64,000 nucleotides of DNA from Candidatus Parvarchaeota archaeon (lineage in GTDB: Archaea > Nanobdellota > Nanobdellia > CSSed11-243R1): NCBI GenBank assembly GCA_015522785.1, contig WALP01000030.1, positions 18,879-82,878 on the forward strand, given 5' to 3'. The translations under genes were made by a program, and so were the position numbers. The number at the start of each line of letters is the position of its first letter. Positions within the stretch are counted from its first letter, which is position 1. The notes beneath the pieces are model-generated. The model made no database searches. It was not told the origin of the DNA and saw only the letters and a list, made by a program, of their open reading frames with translations. Below, in pieces: positions 56,550 through 64,000 of this stretch.

Positions 56550-58436
56550 ATGGCATTAAAGAGAAGTTTATCATTCCGCATGCTGATTTTTTTAACGATT
56601 AACGCACTTATAGGCACGGGAATATTTTTTGCACCAGGAATCGCAGCGTCAATTGCTGGCTCGGACTCAATAATCTCATGGATGCTCGCTATTGTTATAT
56701 CCATATTAATTGCATCTGTATTTTCAGAATTATCCAGTATGTATCCAAAAGCAGGAGGTGTATATGAGTACACAAAAAAGGCGTTTGGGAAAACAACTGG
56801 ATTCACAGTCGGCTGGATGTCATGGATTGTAGCAAATATAGTCATTGCGATGTTAATAGTTGGAAGCATAGATTATCTAAGTATAATCTTTCCTGTATCT
56901 TATACCTTAAAAATGATTATCGCAATATCTTATATTCTTATCATTAACTATGTCAGTCTTAGGGGAATAAGCATAAGCGGAAAGATGCTTGTCGGCTTTT
57001 CAATGGTTACTATAACTGTCCTCTCATTAATCTCATTTTCAGGAAGCACCGCCATCAATCTAAACAATATTAAAGATATTGGGAGAATTGGATGGGCTGC
57101 AACAATGCCCATTATCATTGCAACCTTTTACGCAATTGAAACTTTTTTTGGGTGGGAGTCTGTAACCTATTTATCAGAAGAAACAAAAAACCCAAGGAAG
57201 AATATACCAAAAGCATTACTTATTGGAACAATTATCATCTCCGCATTCGTCATGTTTCTGATTTTTGTTTCCTTAACATCTGTACCTGCTAAAGAACTTG
57301 GGGCGTCAAGTTATCCTCTTTTACTCGTGGCATCTAAGTTTTTTTCCCCACAGATTGTTGAGTTTATAGCCTTACTCACTGTAGTAACGATAATGGGGAG
57401 CGCAGCATCATGGATAATAACAACTCCTCGTTTGATATACGCTATGTCAAAAGATAAAGTCCTACCTGCCAGCTTTGGAAGAGTACACAAAAAATACAAA
57501 ACTCCATATATAGCTATAATATTACAAGCAATAATTACCATACTTGTTATTTTGTCCGGCTCTTACAAGCTACTACTTGGGATAGCGCTGCCTTTAGCAA
57601 TAATGATGTACGTAATTACTATTTTAAGTGTGCCTAAACTAAGAAAGACTCATCCACACCTAAAAAGAGAATTCAAACTCCCCTTTCCAAGAATTATATC
57701 CTTTGGGCTTGCAGCACTGCTTATCGGCGTTATGATTATTTCAACAACATTCGAGAATATTCTTATAGGTTCTATCTTCATCCTACTTGGAATCGACTTT
57801 TATTTCATAGCAACCCTTGGTTATCATGAGAGAATAATCAAAATGTTTTCAGATGTATTCGCTGGTATTAGCTATTGGTTTGACAAATTGTTCATTGACA
57901 AAGACATCTCGAATCACATTTTAAATTATTTGAGTGATGTGACAATCGAAAGGGTTCTTGACTTGGGATGCGGTGTCGGAGTTATAACCAACAAGATAGC
58001 AAAGGAAGTTATACCTACATCTGGGATTGTATACGGCGTTGATTTTTCCAAAAGAACGTTAAACATAGCAAAAACAATTTCAAAGAAGATGGACATCAAA
58101 AACGTGGAATTCATAAGGGAAAACTTCTACAACTTGAGCAAGAACAAAAAGGTGGACAAAAAACTTAGAAAGCTCGACGCTGTTGTTGGCGTGGGCGTGC
58201 TTGGTTACATAGACAGACTTGATTTTATACTCAATGAAATAAAGAAGAGGATGCGTAAGAACGGCAAGATATACTTCGTGGATTATGATTATCCCGGGCA
58301 CTTCCTTGACAAGCCAATAATTGAGGACAAAGTAGAATTACACCAGCTTTTTGAAAGACATGGTTTTAAGGTAAAAGTATGGCGACAGAAAAAATTATTC
58401 TGGACGTATGTCCACATTTACGGCGAGAAGGGATAG
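56550..58436 (+). CDS. APC-family permease fused to a SAM-dependent methyltransferase
   Basis: A 628-residue fusion. Residues 1 to about 430 form an APC (amino acid/polyamine) transporter with about 12 spans: INALIGTGIFFAPGIA is the unwound first helix and EETKNPRKNIPKAL the cytoplasmic loop signature. After a short linker (about 430-460), residues about 465-628 are a class I methyltransferase with motif I VLDLGCGVGVITNKIAK, GVDFSKRTLNIA and a later VVGVGVLGYIDRLD. Both parts look intact. The methyltransferase should lie in the cytosol. Substrates of both are unknown. Confidence 0.9.
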   Translation: MALKRSLSFRMLIFLTINALIGTGIFFAPGIAASIAGSDSIISWMLAIVISILIASVFSELSSMYPKAGGVYEYTKKAFGKTTGFTVGWMSWIVANIVIAMLIVGSIDYLSIIFPVSYTLKMIIAISYILIINYVSLRGISISGKMLVGFSMVTITVLSLISFSGSTAINLNNIKDIGRIGWAATMPIIIATFYAIETFFGWESVTYLSEETKNPRKNIPKALLIGTIIISAFVMFLIFVSLTSVPAKELGASSYPLLLVASKFFSPQIVEFIALLTVVTIMGSAASWIITTPRLIYAMSKDKVLPASFGRVHKKYKTPYIAIILQAIITILVILSGSYKLLLGIALPLAIMMYVITILSVPKLRKTHPHLKREFKLPFPRIISFGLAALLIGVMIISTTFENILIGSIFILLGIDFYFIATLGYHERIIKMFSDVFAGISYWFDKLFIDKDISNHILNYLSDVTIERVLDLGCGVGVITNKIAKEVIPTSGIVYGVDFSKRTLNIAKTISKKMDIKNVEFIRENFYNLSKNKKVDKKLRKLDAVVGVGVLGYIDRLDFILNEIKKRMRKNGKIYFVDYDYPGHFLDKPIIEDKVELHQLFERHGFKVKVWRQKKLFWTYVHIYGEKG

Positions 58437-58474
58437 TCAAAACATTTATAAATATCTGTTACAACTATTAAGTT

Positions 58475-58792
58475 ATGGCAACTAACAAAGAAACAAAAGA
58501 AAGAGTAACATTTAGATTACCTGATTATCTCATACAATTTTATAGAGGCGAACGACACGGTGATTTTTCAAAAAATGTAAGAGAAGCTCTCGAGTTTTAT
58601 ATGAGATATATTGAAGTTCCTGAAGGATATACCAGAATCACAATTGATATCTCAAACGAGGCTATGAAAGGGATTGAGGAATTGGCAGAAAGAAATGATG
58701 AGAAACCCAATGATATCTTATCAACTGCAATCCAAGAGTACATTTCCCAAAATGAACGTTACAAACAAAAGAAAATTGACGATTATCTTTAA
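58475..58792 (+). CDS. Tandem ribbon-helix-helix protein
   Basis: A 105-residue protein with two RHH-like units. The first is KERVTFRLPDYLIQFY... FSKNVREALEFYMR (about 8-45). The second is YTRITIDISNEAMKGIEELAE...NDILSTAIQEYI (about 52-93). RHH proteins bind DNA as dimers; a tandem pair could do so as a single chain. It lies 39 bases after the permease gene and has a TATA element (TTTATAAATATC, about 58445-58456), so it has its own promoter. It might regulate the neighbour. Confidence 0.78.
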   Translation: MATNKETKERVTFRLPDYLIQFYRGERHGDFSKNVREALEFYMRYIEVPEGYTRITIDISNEAMKGIEELAERNDEKPNDILSTAIQEYISQNERYKQKKIDDYL

Positions 58793-60555
58793 GAGTAATA
58801 ATATTCTCCTTTTTGTTTTTGCTCCCTGTCCAACACAGAATCAAGCTTGTTAATCCTAGGGCGCTTTGTCTGCCCGTCGCGGCGCATAGTTATGTTTACC
58901 TCCTTAAGGAAGGTGTTCATTCCGTCTTTCATTGAAAGCGGACCGATAGTCTCGCCTCTCTTTGACGGTTCGCCCTTGAAAACCATCAATTTATCAGAGA
59001 TATAATCAAGGAACAAAATGTCATGGTCAATGACTATTGCGGAAGATTTTCTCTTTTTTACTAAATCCTTTATTGCCTTGGCAATCAAAAGCCTCTGCTC
59101 CACGTCCAGGTGCGCCGACGGCTCGTCCAAAAGATAAATGTCTGCCTCCCGCGAAAGGCATGTGGCGACTGCAACCCTCTGGAGCTCCCCGCCGCTAAGC
59201 TGATTAACTTTTTTATTAAGCAGATAATCCAACTGAAGAGGTTTGATAATTTGCAACCTATAAGTATCCGTTCCGAACTCTTTTGTTACTGCCTTTAATG
59301 TTTCGGCAACCGTTAGCTCGGACTCGGGTTTTATATACTGCGGCTTGTATGAAATTTTCATATTCTTGTCAATTTTCCCATCGTCCGGTTTTATTTCTCC
59401 CGCCAAAATCCTCGCAAACGTGGTTTTTCCAGTTCCATTTTCCCCCAAAACGCCGACAATTTCATTCACATTTATTTCTCCGGGAGAAACATCAAGCTGA
59501 AAGTCACCAAGTTTCTTTTTCATCTCTTCCCACTTTGCAAGCACCTGAAAGTTCTGGCTTACCTGCGGGGGATGAACTTCAAACTTGATTGGATAATCCC
59601 TAAACCTGACGTTTTCGTCCTTCAAAAACCCGCCAAGATATGTGTTGATTCCGTTTTTCGCGGACATGGGATGCGAGACTACACCATACACCCCGCGCTT
59701 GCCATACATTATATGTGTCAAATCTGAAATGTAGTCCAAAACAATTAAGTCGTGCTCAATGACATTAATGCTCGTGTTCTCGTCGGCCAAGCCGTAAATC
59801 AACTCGGCGACATTCAGCCGCTGCTTTATGTCAAGATATGATGACGGCTCGTCGAAAAACATCACGTTCGCGCCCTTCAATATTGTCGCGGCAATTGCAA
59901 CCCTCTGGAGCTCCCCGCCAGAAATGTTCTTAATATCCCTGTCAAGAATCTTATCAATTCCAAGCTCTTTCGCGACTTCTTCCATTTTCCCCGTCGAATT
60001 TATTTTTTCCAAAAGCTCTCTAACTTTTCCATCAAACTCTTTTGGAATCGCGTCAACATACTGCGGCTTGACTGCAAGCTTAATTTCATTGTTAAACAGC
60101 TTCTCAAAATATACCTGCGCCTCTGTTCCCCTGAAAAATTTCAAAATTTCTTTTTTGTCCGGCTTTTCTCCGGGATTTCCAAGATTGGGATAAATTATTC
60201 CAGCAAGTATAGAAATCGCAGTCGTCTTACCAATACCGTTGGGTCCCAAAACCCCAACAACCTTACCAAAGTGAGGGATAATTGTCCTGAAAAGTTTGAA
60301 TCCATTTTTGGAATACCTGTGAAGAGCCTGAGATTTCAGTTCCTCCGGTAGATTTATTATGTGAATTGCACCTACTGGACATCTCTTTACGCAAATGCCA
60401 CACGCAATACACATATTTTCATCTATTATTGGCTTCTTGTCTTCGCCGATAGACATACACTCCTTGCCAGCTCTGTTTAGAGGACATGATTTTATGCATG
60501 GATAACCACAATCCGGCGCGATACATTTGTCTTTGTCTATAACTGCTATTTTCAT
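58789..60555 (-). CDS. ABCE1 (Rli1) ribosome-recycling ATPase
   Basis: A 588-residue ABCE1, essential in archaea for splitting ribosomes. The N-terminal iron-sulfur domain has the Cys pattern CIAPDCGYPC...CPLNRAGKEC and CIACGICVKRCPVGAI. Two ABC domains follow: GPNGIGKTT (about 107-115) and GENGTGKTT (about 375-383), each with SGGELQRVA signatures. The final hinge region is intact. I chose ATG 60555 (MKIAVID). Its stop overlaps the RHH gene by four bases. Confidence 0.97.
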   Translation of the reverse strand: MKIAVIDKDKCIAPDCGYPCIKSCPLNRAGKECMSIGEDKKPIIDENMCIACGICVKRCPVGAIHIINLPEELKSQALHRYSKNGFKLFRTIIPHFGKVVGVLGPNGIGKTTAISILAGIIYPNLGNPGEKPDKKEILKFFRGTEAQVYFEKLFNNEIKLAVKPQYVDAIPKEFDGKVRELLEKINSTGKMEEVAKELGIDKILDRDIKNISGGELQRVAIAATILKGANVMFFDEPSSYLDIKQRLNVAELIYGLADENTSINVIEHDLIVLDYISDLTHIMYGKRGVYGVVSHPMSAKNGINTYLGGFLKDENVRFRDYPIKFEVHPPQVSQNFQVLAKWEEMKKKLGDFQLDVSPGEINVNEIVGVLGENGTGKTTFARILAGEIKPDDGKIDKNMKISYKPQYIKPESELTVAETLKAVTKEFGTDTYRLQIIKPLQLDYLLNKKVNQLSGGELQRVAVATCLSREADIYLLDEPSAHLDVEQRLLIAKAIKDLVKKRKSSAIVIDHDILFLDYISDKLMVFKGEPSKRGETIGPLSMKDGMNTFLKEVNITMRRDGQTKRPRINKLDSVLDREQKQKGEYYYS

Positions 60556-60587
60556 AATAATGAAAGAAAGAGCACACTTTTTAAGCA

Positions 60588-61619
60588 TTACTTATCATAA
60601 CTAGACAAGTTCGTAAAAACACGAATTTTATCTATAAATTTTTTGTAAGATGAATATGTCATTTGCAATGCTTCCATTTTATGTTGGTATGCATCTATTC
60701 CATCTCTCTCTTGCTTTTTATAGCTTGGATTTAACACAATAGCGGGATTGTCGCCATATTTTTTTCTAAAAATTATTTCTGCGTCATCCTCTAAAAGTTC
60801 AAAATATCCATCTTTATCATTTACCCCGAAATCGGATTTTAAATTTTTCAAATCATCTAATATTGTTGCTATATCTATTCTAACATCCTCAAACATTTTA
60901 CCATATTCCTGTGCCTGCATATATGCAATTTTTAATTTTGGTTCTACAAGCAACAATTCCGCCAGTTCAGGAATAACTTCTTCAACATCAATATTATTTA
61001 ACAAAGAATACATAACCACATCTCTACCATGATCCTCAACAAGCCTGCTGACATTTTTGACACCTCTTATATTAGCAAGATAATTTATCCTTATAGTTTC
61101 ATCTCTTTCTGCAAAATCCGCAATAGTTTTTAAGTAACTTAAAAATTCATTATCGTTAGAGTTAAGATAAGAAAATTTTATAACATTTGGATATTCCTCC
61201 AAGTCTTTAGCATCAAATGAATCCAAAATTTTACCTACAATTTTATTCCCACCTTTAACTCTTTCAAGAATGTAATCCAAATCATCGTCTGAAAGCAACT
61301 TAAGAATAGGAAATTCATAATATGCATCGTCCCCATCACTCAATCCAACGCTTTCTTCTCCTCCCCTCAAAACAAAAAGAGCATCATCTAAAGATGGGTT
61401 ATTATTCTCAAAATAAGACATTATCATATTCCTCTTTAATTTACGTTCTTCATCATATGACAATGTTTCAAAAGGATAATTGGAAAATTTAATTAATACT
61501 TCTGGATCTTTCAAAATCTCATCTTCATGAGCAATATAAAAATCAGTAACAATTCTGTCCCTTTCATGAGCAGATGATTCAGACATAAGGGTTTTTTCCA
61601 ATTCACTTAAAGTTTCCAT
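60588..61619 (-). CDS. Hypothetical helical protein
   Basis: A 343-residue acidic, helical soluble protein of unknown family. I chose ATG 61619 since a TATA element (TTTATATACC, RC near 61640-61650) lies about 26 bases upstream and the preceding frame would add unlikely hydrophobic sequence. Segments look like repeated helices (DETIRINYLANIRGVKNVSRL, then DVEEVIPELAELLLVEPKLK). It stops 32 bases before ABCE1 starts. No domain is recognised. Confidence 0.62.
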   Translation of the reverse strand: METLSELEKTLMSESSAHERDRIVTDFYIAHEDEILKDPEVLIKFSNYPFETLSYDEERKLKRNMIMSYFENNNPSLDDALFVLRGGEESVGLSDGDDAYYEFPILKLLSDDDLDYILERVKGGNKIVGKILDSFDAKDLEEYPNVIKFSYLNSNDNEFLSYLKTIADFAERDETIRINYLANIRGVKNVSRLVEDHGRDVVMYSLLNNIDVEEVIPELAELLLVEPKLKIAYMQAQEYGKMFEDVRIDIATILDDLKNLKSDFGVNDKDGYFELLEDDAEIIFRKKYGDNPAIVLNPSYKKQERDGIDAYQHKMEALQMTYSSYKKFIDKIRVFTNLSSYDK

Positions 61620-61696
61620 GTTATTTACTACTTTATAGTGGTATATAAATGTTTCTATTGTAAATTTTAATAAACTAATATATCTATGAAGGATGT

Positions 61697-62878
61697 ATGT
61701 TAATCGGCATAGTTGGAAAGGCAAATGTTGGAAAATCGACCTTTTTTAGAGCTGCGACTCTAGCACCGGCAGAAATTGGACCCTACCCATTCGTAACGAT
61801 AAAGCCAAACAGGGCAATGGCATATGTCAAAATAAAGTGCCCTGCGTGCGAGAGAGGATTAAAATGTCATCCTGGAAATTCCCCATGCGCCGGGGGATTC
61901 AGATTTGTCCCATTTGAGGTTATTGATGTCGCGGGATTGATTCCAGGCGCTCACGAAGGACTTGGACTTGGAAATCAGTTCCTTGATGATTTAAGGCAGG
62001 CGGACGCGTTGATACACGTTGTAGACGCTTCGGGAGCTACAGATGAAAAGGGGAATCAAGTCCCAGTCGGGACAAGAAACCCAAAGGATGACATAATATT
62101 TCTAAATGAGGAAATTGATTTTTGGATACAAAACATCCTAATCAAGCATTTCAGAACAAGGCACAACCAAAAAATCAGCGCCAATGAAATAGCGGAAAAG
62201 CTTTCGGGGATGAAGATAACAAAAGAACAAATTCTAAAGGCGACGGCAGAGCTGAATTATGACTTGGCAAAAATCAGGGAATGGAGCGACAAGCAGTTTC
62301 TTGAATTCGCAATCGCCCTGCGCGCGAAATCAAAACCCATTATAATAGTGGCAAACAAGTGCGACATACCAAAGGCAAGAGAGAACGCCGAAGTCCTAAA
62401 AAAGGAGATGGCAGATTATTCTATTGTTCCCGCATCCGCGGAATCCGAGCTTGTTCTTAGGGAAGCTAACGAAAAGAAAATAATAAATTATATCCCAGGT
62501 GAATCCAAATTTGAGATAACTGGAAACCCAGATGAAAAGCAAGAAAGGGCGCTTAAATTTGTCAAAGAGAAAGTCCTAAAAGTTCTTGGCAATACCGGCG
62601 TTCAGCAGGCGATAAACGAAACCGTGCTAAACAAATTGGGATACATTGTGGTTTTTCCGGTTGAAGACGAAAATAAACTCACTGATGGAAAGGGAAGAGT
62701 TTTACCGGACGCGTATTTGCTTCCAAGAGGCGCGACAGCCCTTGATTTAGCATATAAGATTCATAGTGACATTGGCGACAAATTTATAGGTGCGATTGAC
62801 TGCAAAACAAAAAGGAAAATAGGTAAGGAAACTAAATTGAAGCACGGGGATATAATCAAAATAATTACAAGGCGCTAG
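61697..62878 (+). CDS. Archaeal OBG/YchF-type GTPase with C-terminal TGS domain
   Basis: A 393-residue P-loop GTPase/ATPase of the archaeal YchF/OLA1 type. It has G1 GKANVGKST (about 7-15), a Cys-rich insert (CPACERGLKCHPGNSPC), G3 DVAGLIPGAHEG and NKCD (G4). The C-terminal TGS domain is RGATALDLAYKIHSDIGDKF...HGDIIKII. These proteins bind ribosomes or nucleotides. The start ATG 61697 follows GAAGGATGT. It is divergent from the hypothetical helical gene. Confidence 0.94.
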   Translation: MLIGIVGKANVGKSTFFRAATLAPAEIGPYPFVTIKPNRAMAYVKIKCPACERGLKCHPGNSPCAGGFRFVPFEVIDVAGLIPGAHEGLGLGNQFLDDLRQADALIHVVDASGATDEKGNQVPVGTRNPKDDIIFLNEEIDFWIQNILIKHFRTRHNQKISANEIAEKLSGMKITKEQILKATAELNYDLAKIREWSDKQFLEFAIALRAKSKPIIIVANKCDIPKARENAEVLKKEMADYSIVPASAESELVLREANEKKIINYIPGESKFEITGNPDEKQERALKFVKEKVLKVLGNTGVQQAINETVLNKLGYIVVFPVEDENKLTDGKGRVLPDAYLLPRGATALDLAYKIHSDIGDKFIGAIDCKTKRKIGKETKLKHGDIIKIITRR

Positions 62879-62933
62879 TCAAGATTTAAAACGTAATCCT
62901 TACTTTTATAACTAACAAATAAATTTATTTTTT

Positions 62934-63518
62934 ATGGCGTTGGATTTTATTTTCCAAATATTCGAAATCCCACGAGAAGTTTTAGTTTCCATTTTAGGTG
63001 GTATCATTCCATCTCAATTTCTAAATCCATTGTTTCCTATTCCTTACGCAAAAGAAATATCCCTTGGAATTGTCCTGCTTTTCGCGCTAATTTCAATTTT
63101 CGCAGGATTTAGATGGGTAATTCGATTAGTTGGTATTTCATTTGTAATTGTAGGATTTCTTGAAGGACTTAGCGGAGGGATAACAGCAGTCGTAATAATA
63201 CTTGGAATTGCTTTAGTCGTTAAGCTAATTAGAAAATTCAAAGGAAGTGGAGAAGGTTTCGGAAAAGGAATGGGGAAAGAAGAAAAGATGGACTTTGGAA
63301 ACGAAAAGATAGGTGGTGGAGAAGAAGAATTTAAAATGCCTGAAGAAAAAGGTGAAGAGTTTAATATGCCTGAAGAAAAAACACCAATTAATCCAACGCA
63401 ACCTCCCGCACAGCAGCCTCAAGTTCAGCAGAAAGTGTGCCCTTATTGCGGGACACCATTACAATATGTCCCACAATATCAAAGGTATTACTGCCCAAGA
63501 TGCAGAAGATATATTTAA
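62934..63518 (+). CDS. Membrane protein with C-terminal zinc ribbon
   Basis: A 194-residue protein. The N-terminal part has two to three spans (EISLGIVLLFALISIFAGF and SFVIVGFLEGLSGG, GITAVVIILGIALVV). A flexible Gly/Glu/Lys/Pro-rich linker of about 50 residues follows, and a zinc ribbon ends the protein: CPYCGTPLQYVP...YYCPRCRRYI with four cysteines. The ribbon should be cytosolic. No named family is recognised. It overlaps the convergent phosphoribosyltransferase-like gene by four bases. Confidence 0.72.
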   Translation: MALDFIFQIFEIPREVLVSILGGIIPSQFLNPLFPIPYAKEISLGIVLLFALISIFAGFRWVIRLVGISFVIVGFLEGLSGGITAVVIILGIALVVKLIRKFKGSGEGFGKGMGKEEKMDFGNEKIGGGEEEFKMPEEKGEEFNMPEEKTPINPTQPPAQQPQVQQKVCPYCGTPLQYVPQYQRYYCPRCRRYI

Positions 63519-64000
63519 TCCAACAAATTTTCTATGTCCCCAATATTAATTTCTTGCTTTCTTACCTTTTTGAAAAGTATACTCTTCTTTTTGTTAGAAA
63601 TATGTTTAAATGAAGGTGGAAAATACAATGAATTCGTCCCAAAATAAGATTCCATTATCTGTGCATTTCCCTTTTGATTGATAAATTCAACAGAGCCAGG
63701 ATTATCCAATGCGTGTGGGCTCAATTCAACAACAGTTGGATATATTCTAGAAACGCCACATAGTTCTATCAACTTATTGGATAGATATAATGTCCTTCCA
63801 GTTCCTAACACATCATCCGCTAATATCACTCCACTACTGTTTTTGAATTCATTAACATAAAATCTCTCAAGAGCTTTTATTTGTTTTTCAAAAGAAGAAT
63901 CAGCTTCATTTGGATTATACATGATTCTTACTAAACTACCCAAATCCTCATTTAGAGATTTACCCAAATTTTTAATCAAATATGGTTCATGCGAAGAATA
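63515..64000 (-). CDS. Partial phosphoribosyltransferase-like protein (N-terminus outside window)
   Basis: About 161 residues of the C-terminal part are visible; the frame is open through the right edge (Y-S-S-H-E-P-Y-L-I-K at the edge). The segment GVILADDVLGTGRT is the PRPP-binding loop signature of type I phosphoribosyltransferases. The C-terminal part is polar and unlike standard enzymes. Substrate cannot be given. An apparent TTG start at 63979 is an internal codon. Confidence 0.72.
   Translation of the reverse strand, partial: YSSHEPYLIKNLGKSLNEDLGSLVRIMYNPNEADSSFEKQIKALERFYVNEFKNSSGVILADDVLGTGRTLYLSNKLIELCGVSRIYPTVVELSPHALDNPGSVEFINQKGNAQIMESYFGTNSLYFPPSFKHISNKKKSILFKKVRKQEINIGDIENLLD

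Noticed and set aside
1..64000. CRISPR arrays, insertion sequences or prophage
   Set aside because: I found no regularly spaced repeats, transposase or integrase motifs, terminal inverted repeats or phage structural genes.

Overview
The window is chromosomal DNA of an archaeon with a low-G+C genome. The evidence is TFB, Orc1/Cdc6, RNA polymerase subunit Rpb4/F, an LSm protein, archaeal/eukaryotic ribosomal proteins (eS8, eS19, eL20/LX, eL21, eL31, eL33/L35Ae, eL37, eL39), RNase P Rpp21, prefoldin alpha, deoxyhypusine synthase, Dph2, ABCE1, Trm1, PDCD5 and histone-fold-like proteins. Many genes have a TATA box 24-28 nt before the start codon and no Shine-Dalgarno site (leaderless transcripts). 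Others carry a GGTGAT-type site. Many small lineage-specific membrane or helical proteins and several compact fusions suggest a DPANN-type lineage, but that is an inference and I cannot name the phylum. I see no CRISPR array, insertion sequence, prophage or integrase.

Layout. 0-6.4 kb: a partial SWIM-like protein at the left edge, a secreted/anchored protein, three tRNA genes that each carry an intron at a different position (Met, Ala, Lys), and a minus-strand run with HIT, CYTH, nucleotidyltransferase, HEPN-like and adenosine-specific-kinase-type proteins. 6.4-11 kb: eS8, LSm, eL37, TFB and an ArsR-type regulator. 11.2-16.6 kb: an uncharacterised operon of a YvcK/CofD-HAD fusion, a second HAD protein, an SDR and a Gfo/Idh/MocA oxidoreductase, divergent from the regulator. 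16.6-23.2 kb: Trm1, an Ogg-type DNA glycosylase, an oxidative-stress group (peroxiredoxin, Lrp-type regulator, superoxide reductase, small ferritin-like protein), CorA and eL33. 23.2-30.5 kb: a block of poorly known genes: two paralogous nucleotidyltransferases, an endonuclease IV/xylose-isomerase-type TIM barrel with a long glycine-rich tail, a 499-residue helical protein and coiled-coil proteins.

30.5-36.7 kb: DUF63, Orc1/Cdc6, an amino-acid permease, PAC2, Nudix and HAD proteins, deoxyhypusine synthase and a stand-alone 5S rRNA. 37.3-42.6 kb: the translation and secretion operon rnp4-eS19-PDCD5-eL39-eL31-LX-pfdA-ftsY, then srp54; aIF6, usually between eL31 and LX, is absent. 43.3-45.3 kb: pyrB-pyrI flanked by two miniature histone-fold genes; pyrB shows an apparent single-base frameshift next to its start. 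45.6-54.5 kb: a cation/proton antiporter behind a structured leader, eL21-rpoF-DUF655, an exosome-type RNA-binding protein, Dim1/KsgA, an N-terminally short Dph2, TrmI, an HD hydrolase, and a 40-residue peptide gene whose leader can form competing hairpins around its ribosome-binding site. 54.5-64 kb: TVP38-type membrane protein, 3-methyladenine DNA glycosylase, an APC permease fused to a methyltransferase, a tandem ribbon-helix-helix protein, ABCE1, a YchF/OLA1-type GTPase and a phosphoribosyltransferase cut by the right edge.

The best candidates for undescribed biology are the 23-30 kb block, the 11-16 kb operon, the permease-methyltransferase fusion, the antiporter and 40-residue-peptide leaders, and the intron-rich tRNA genes.
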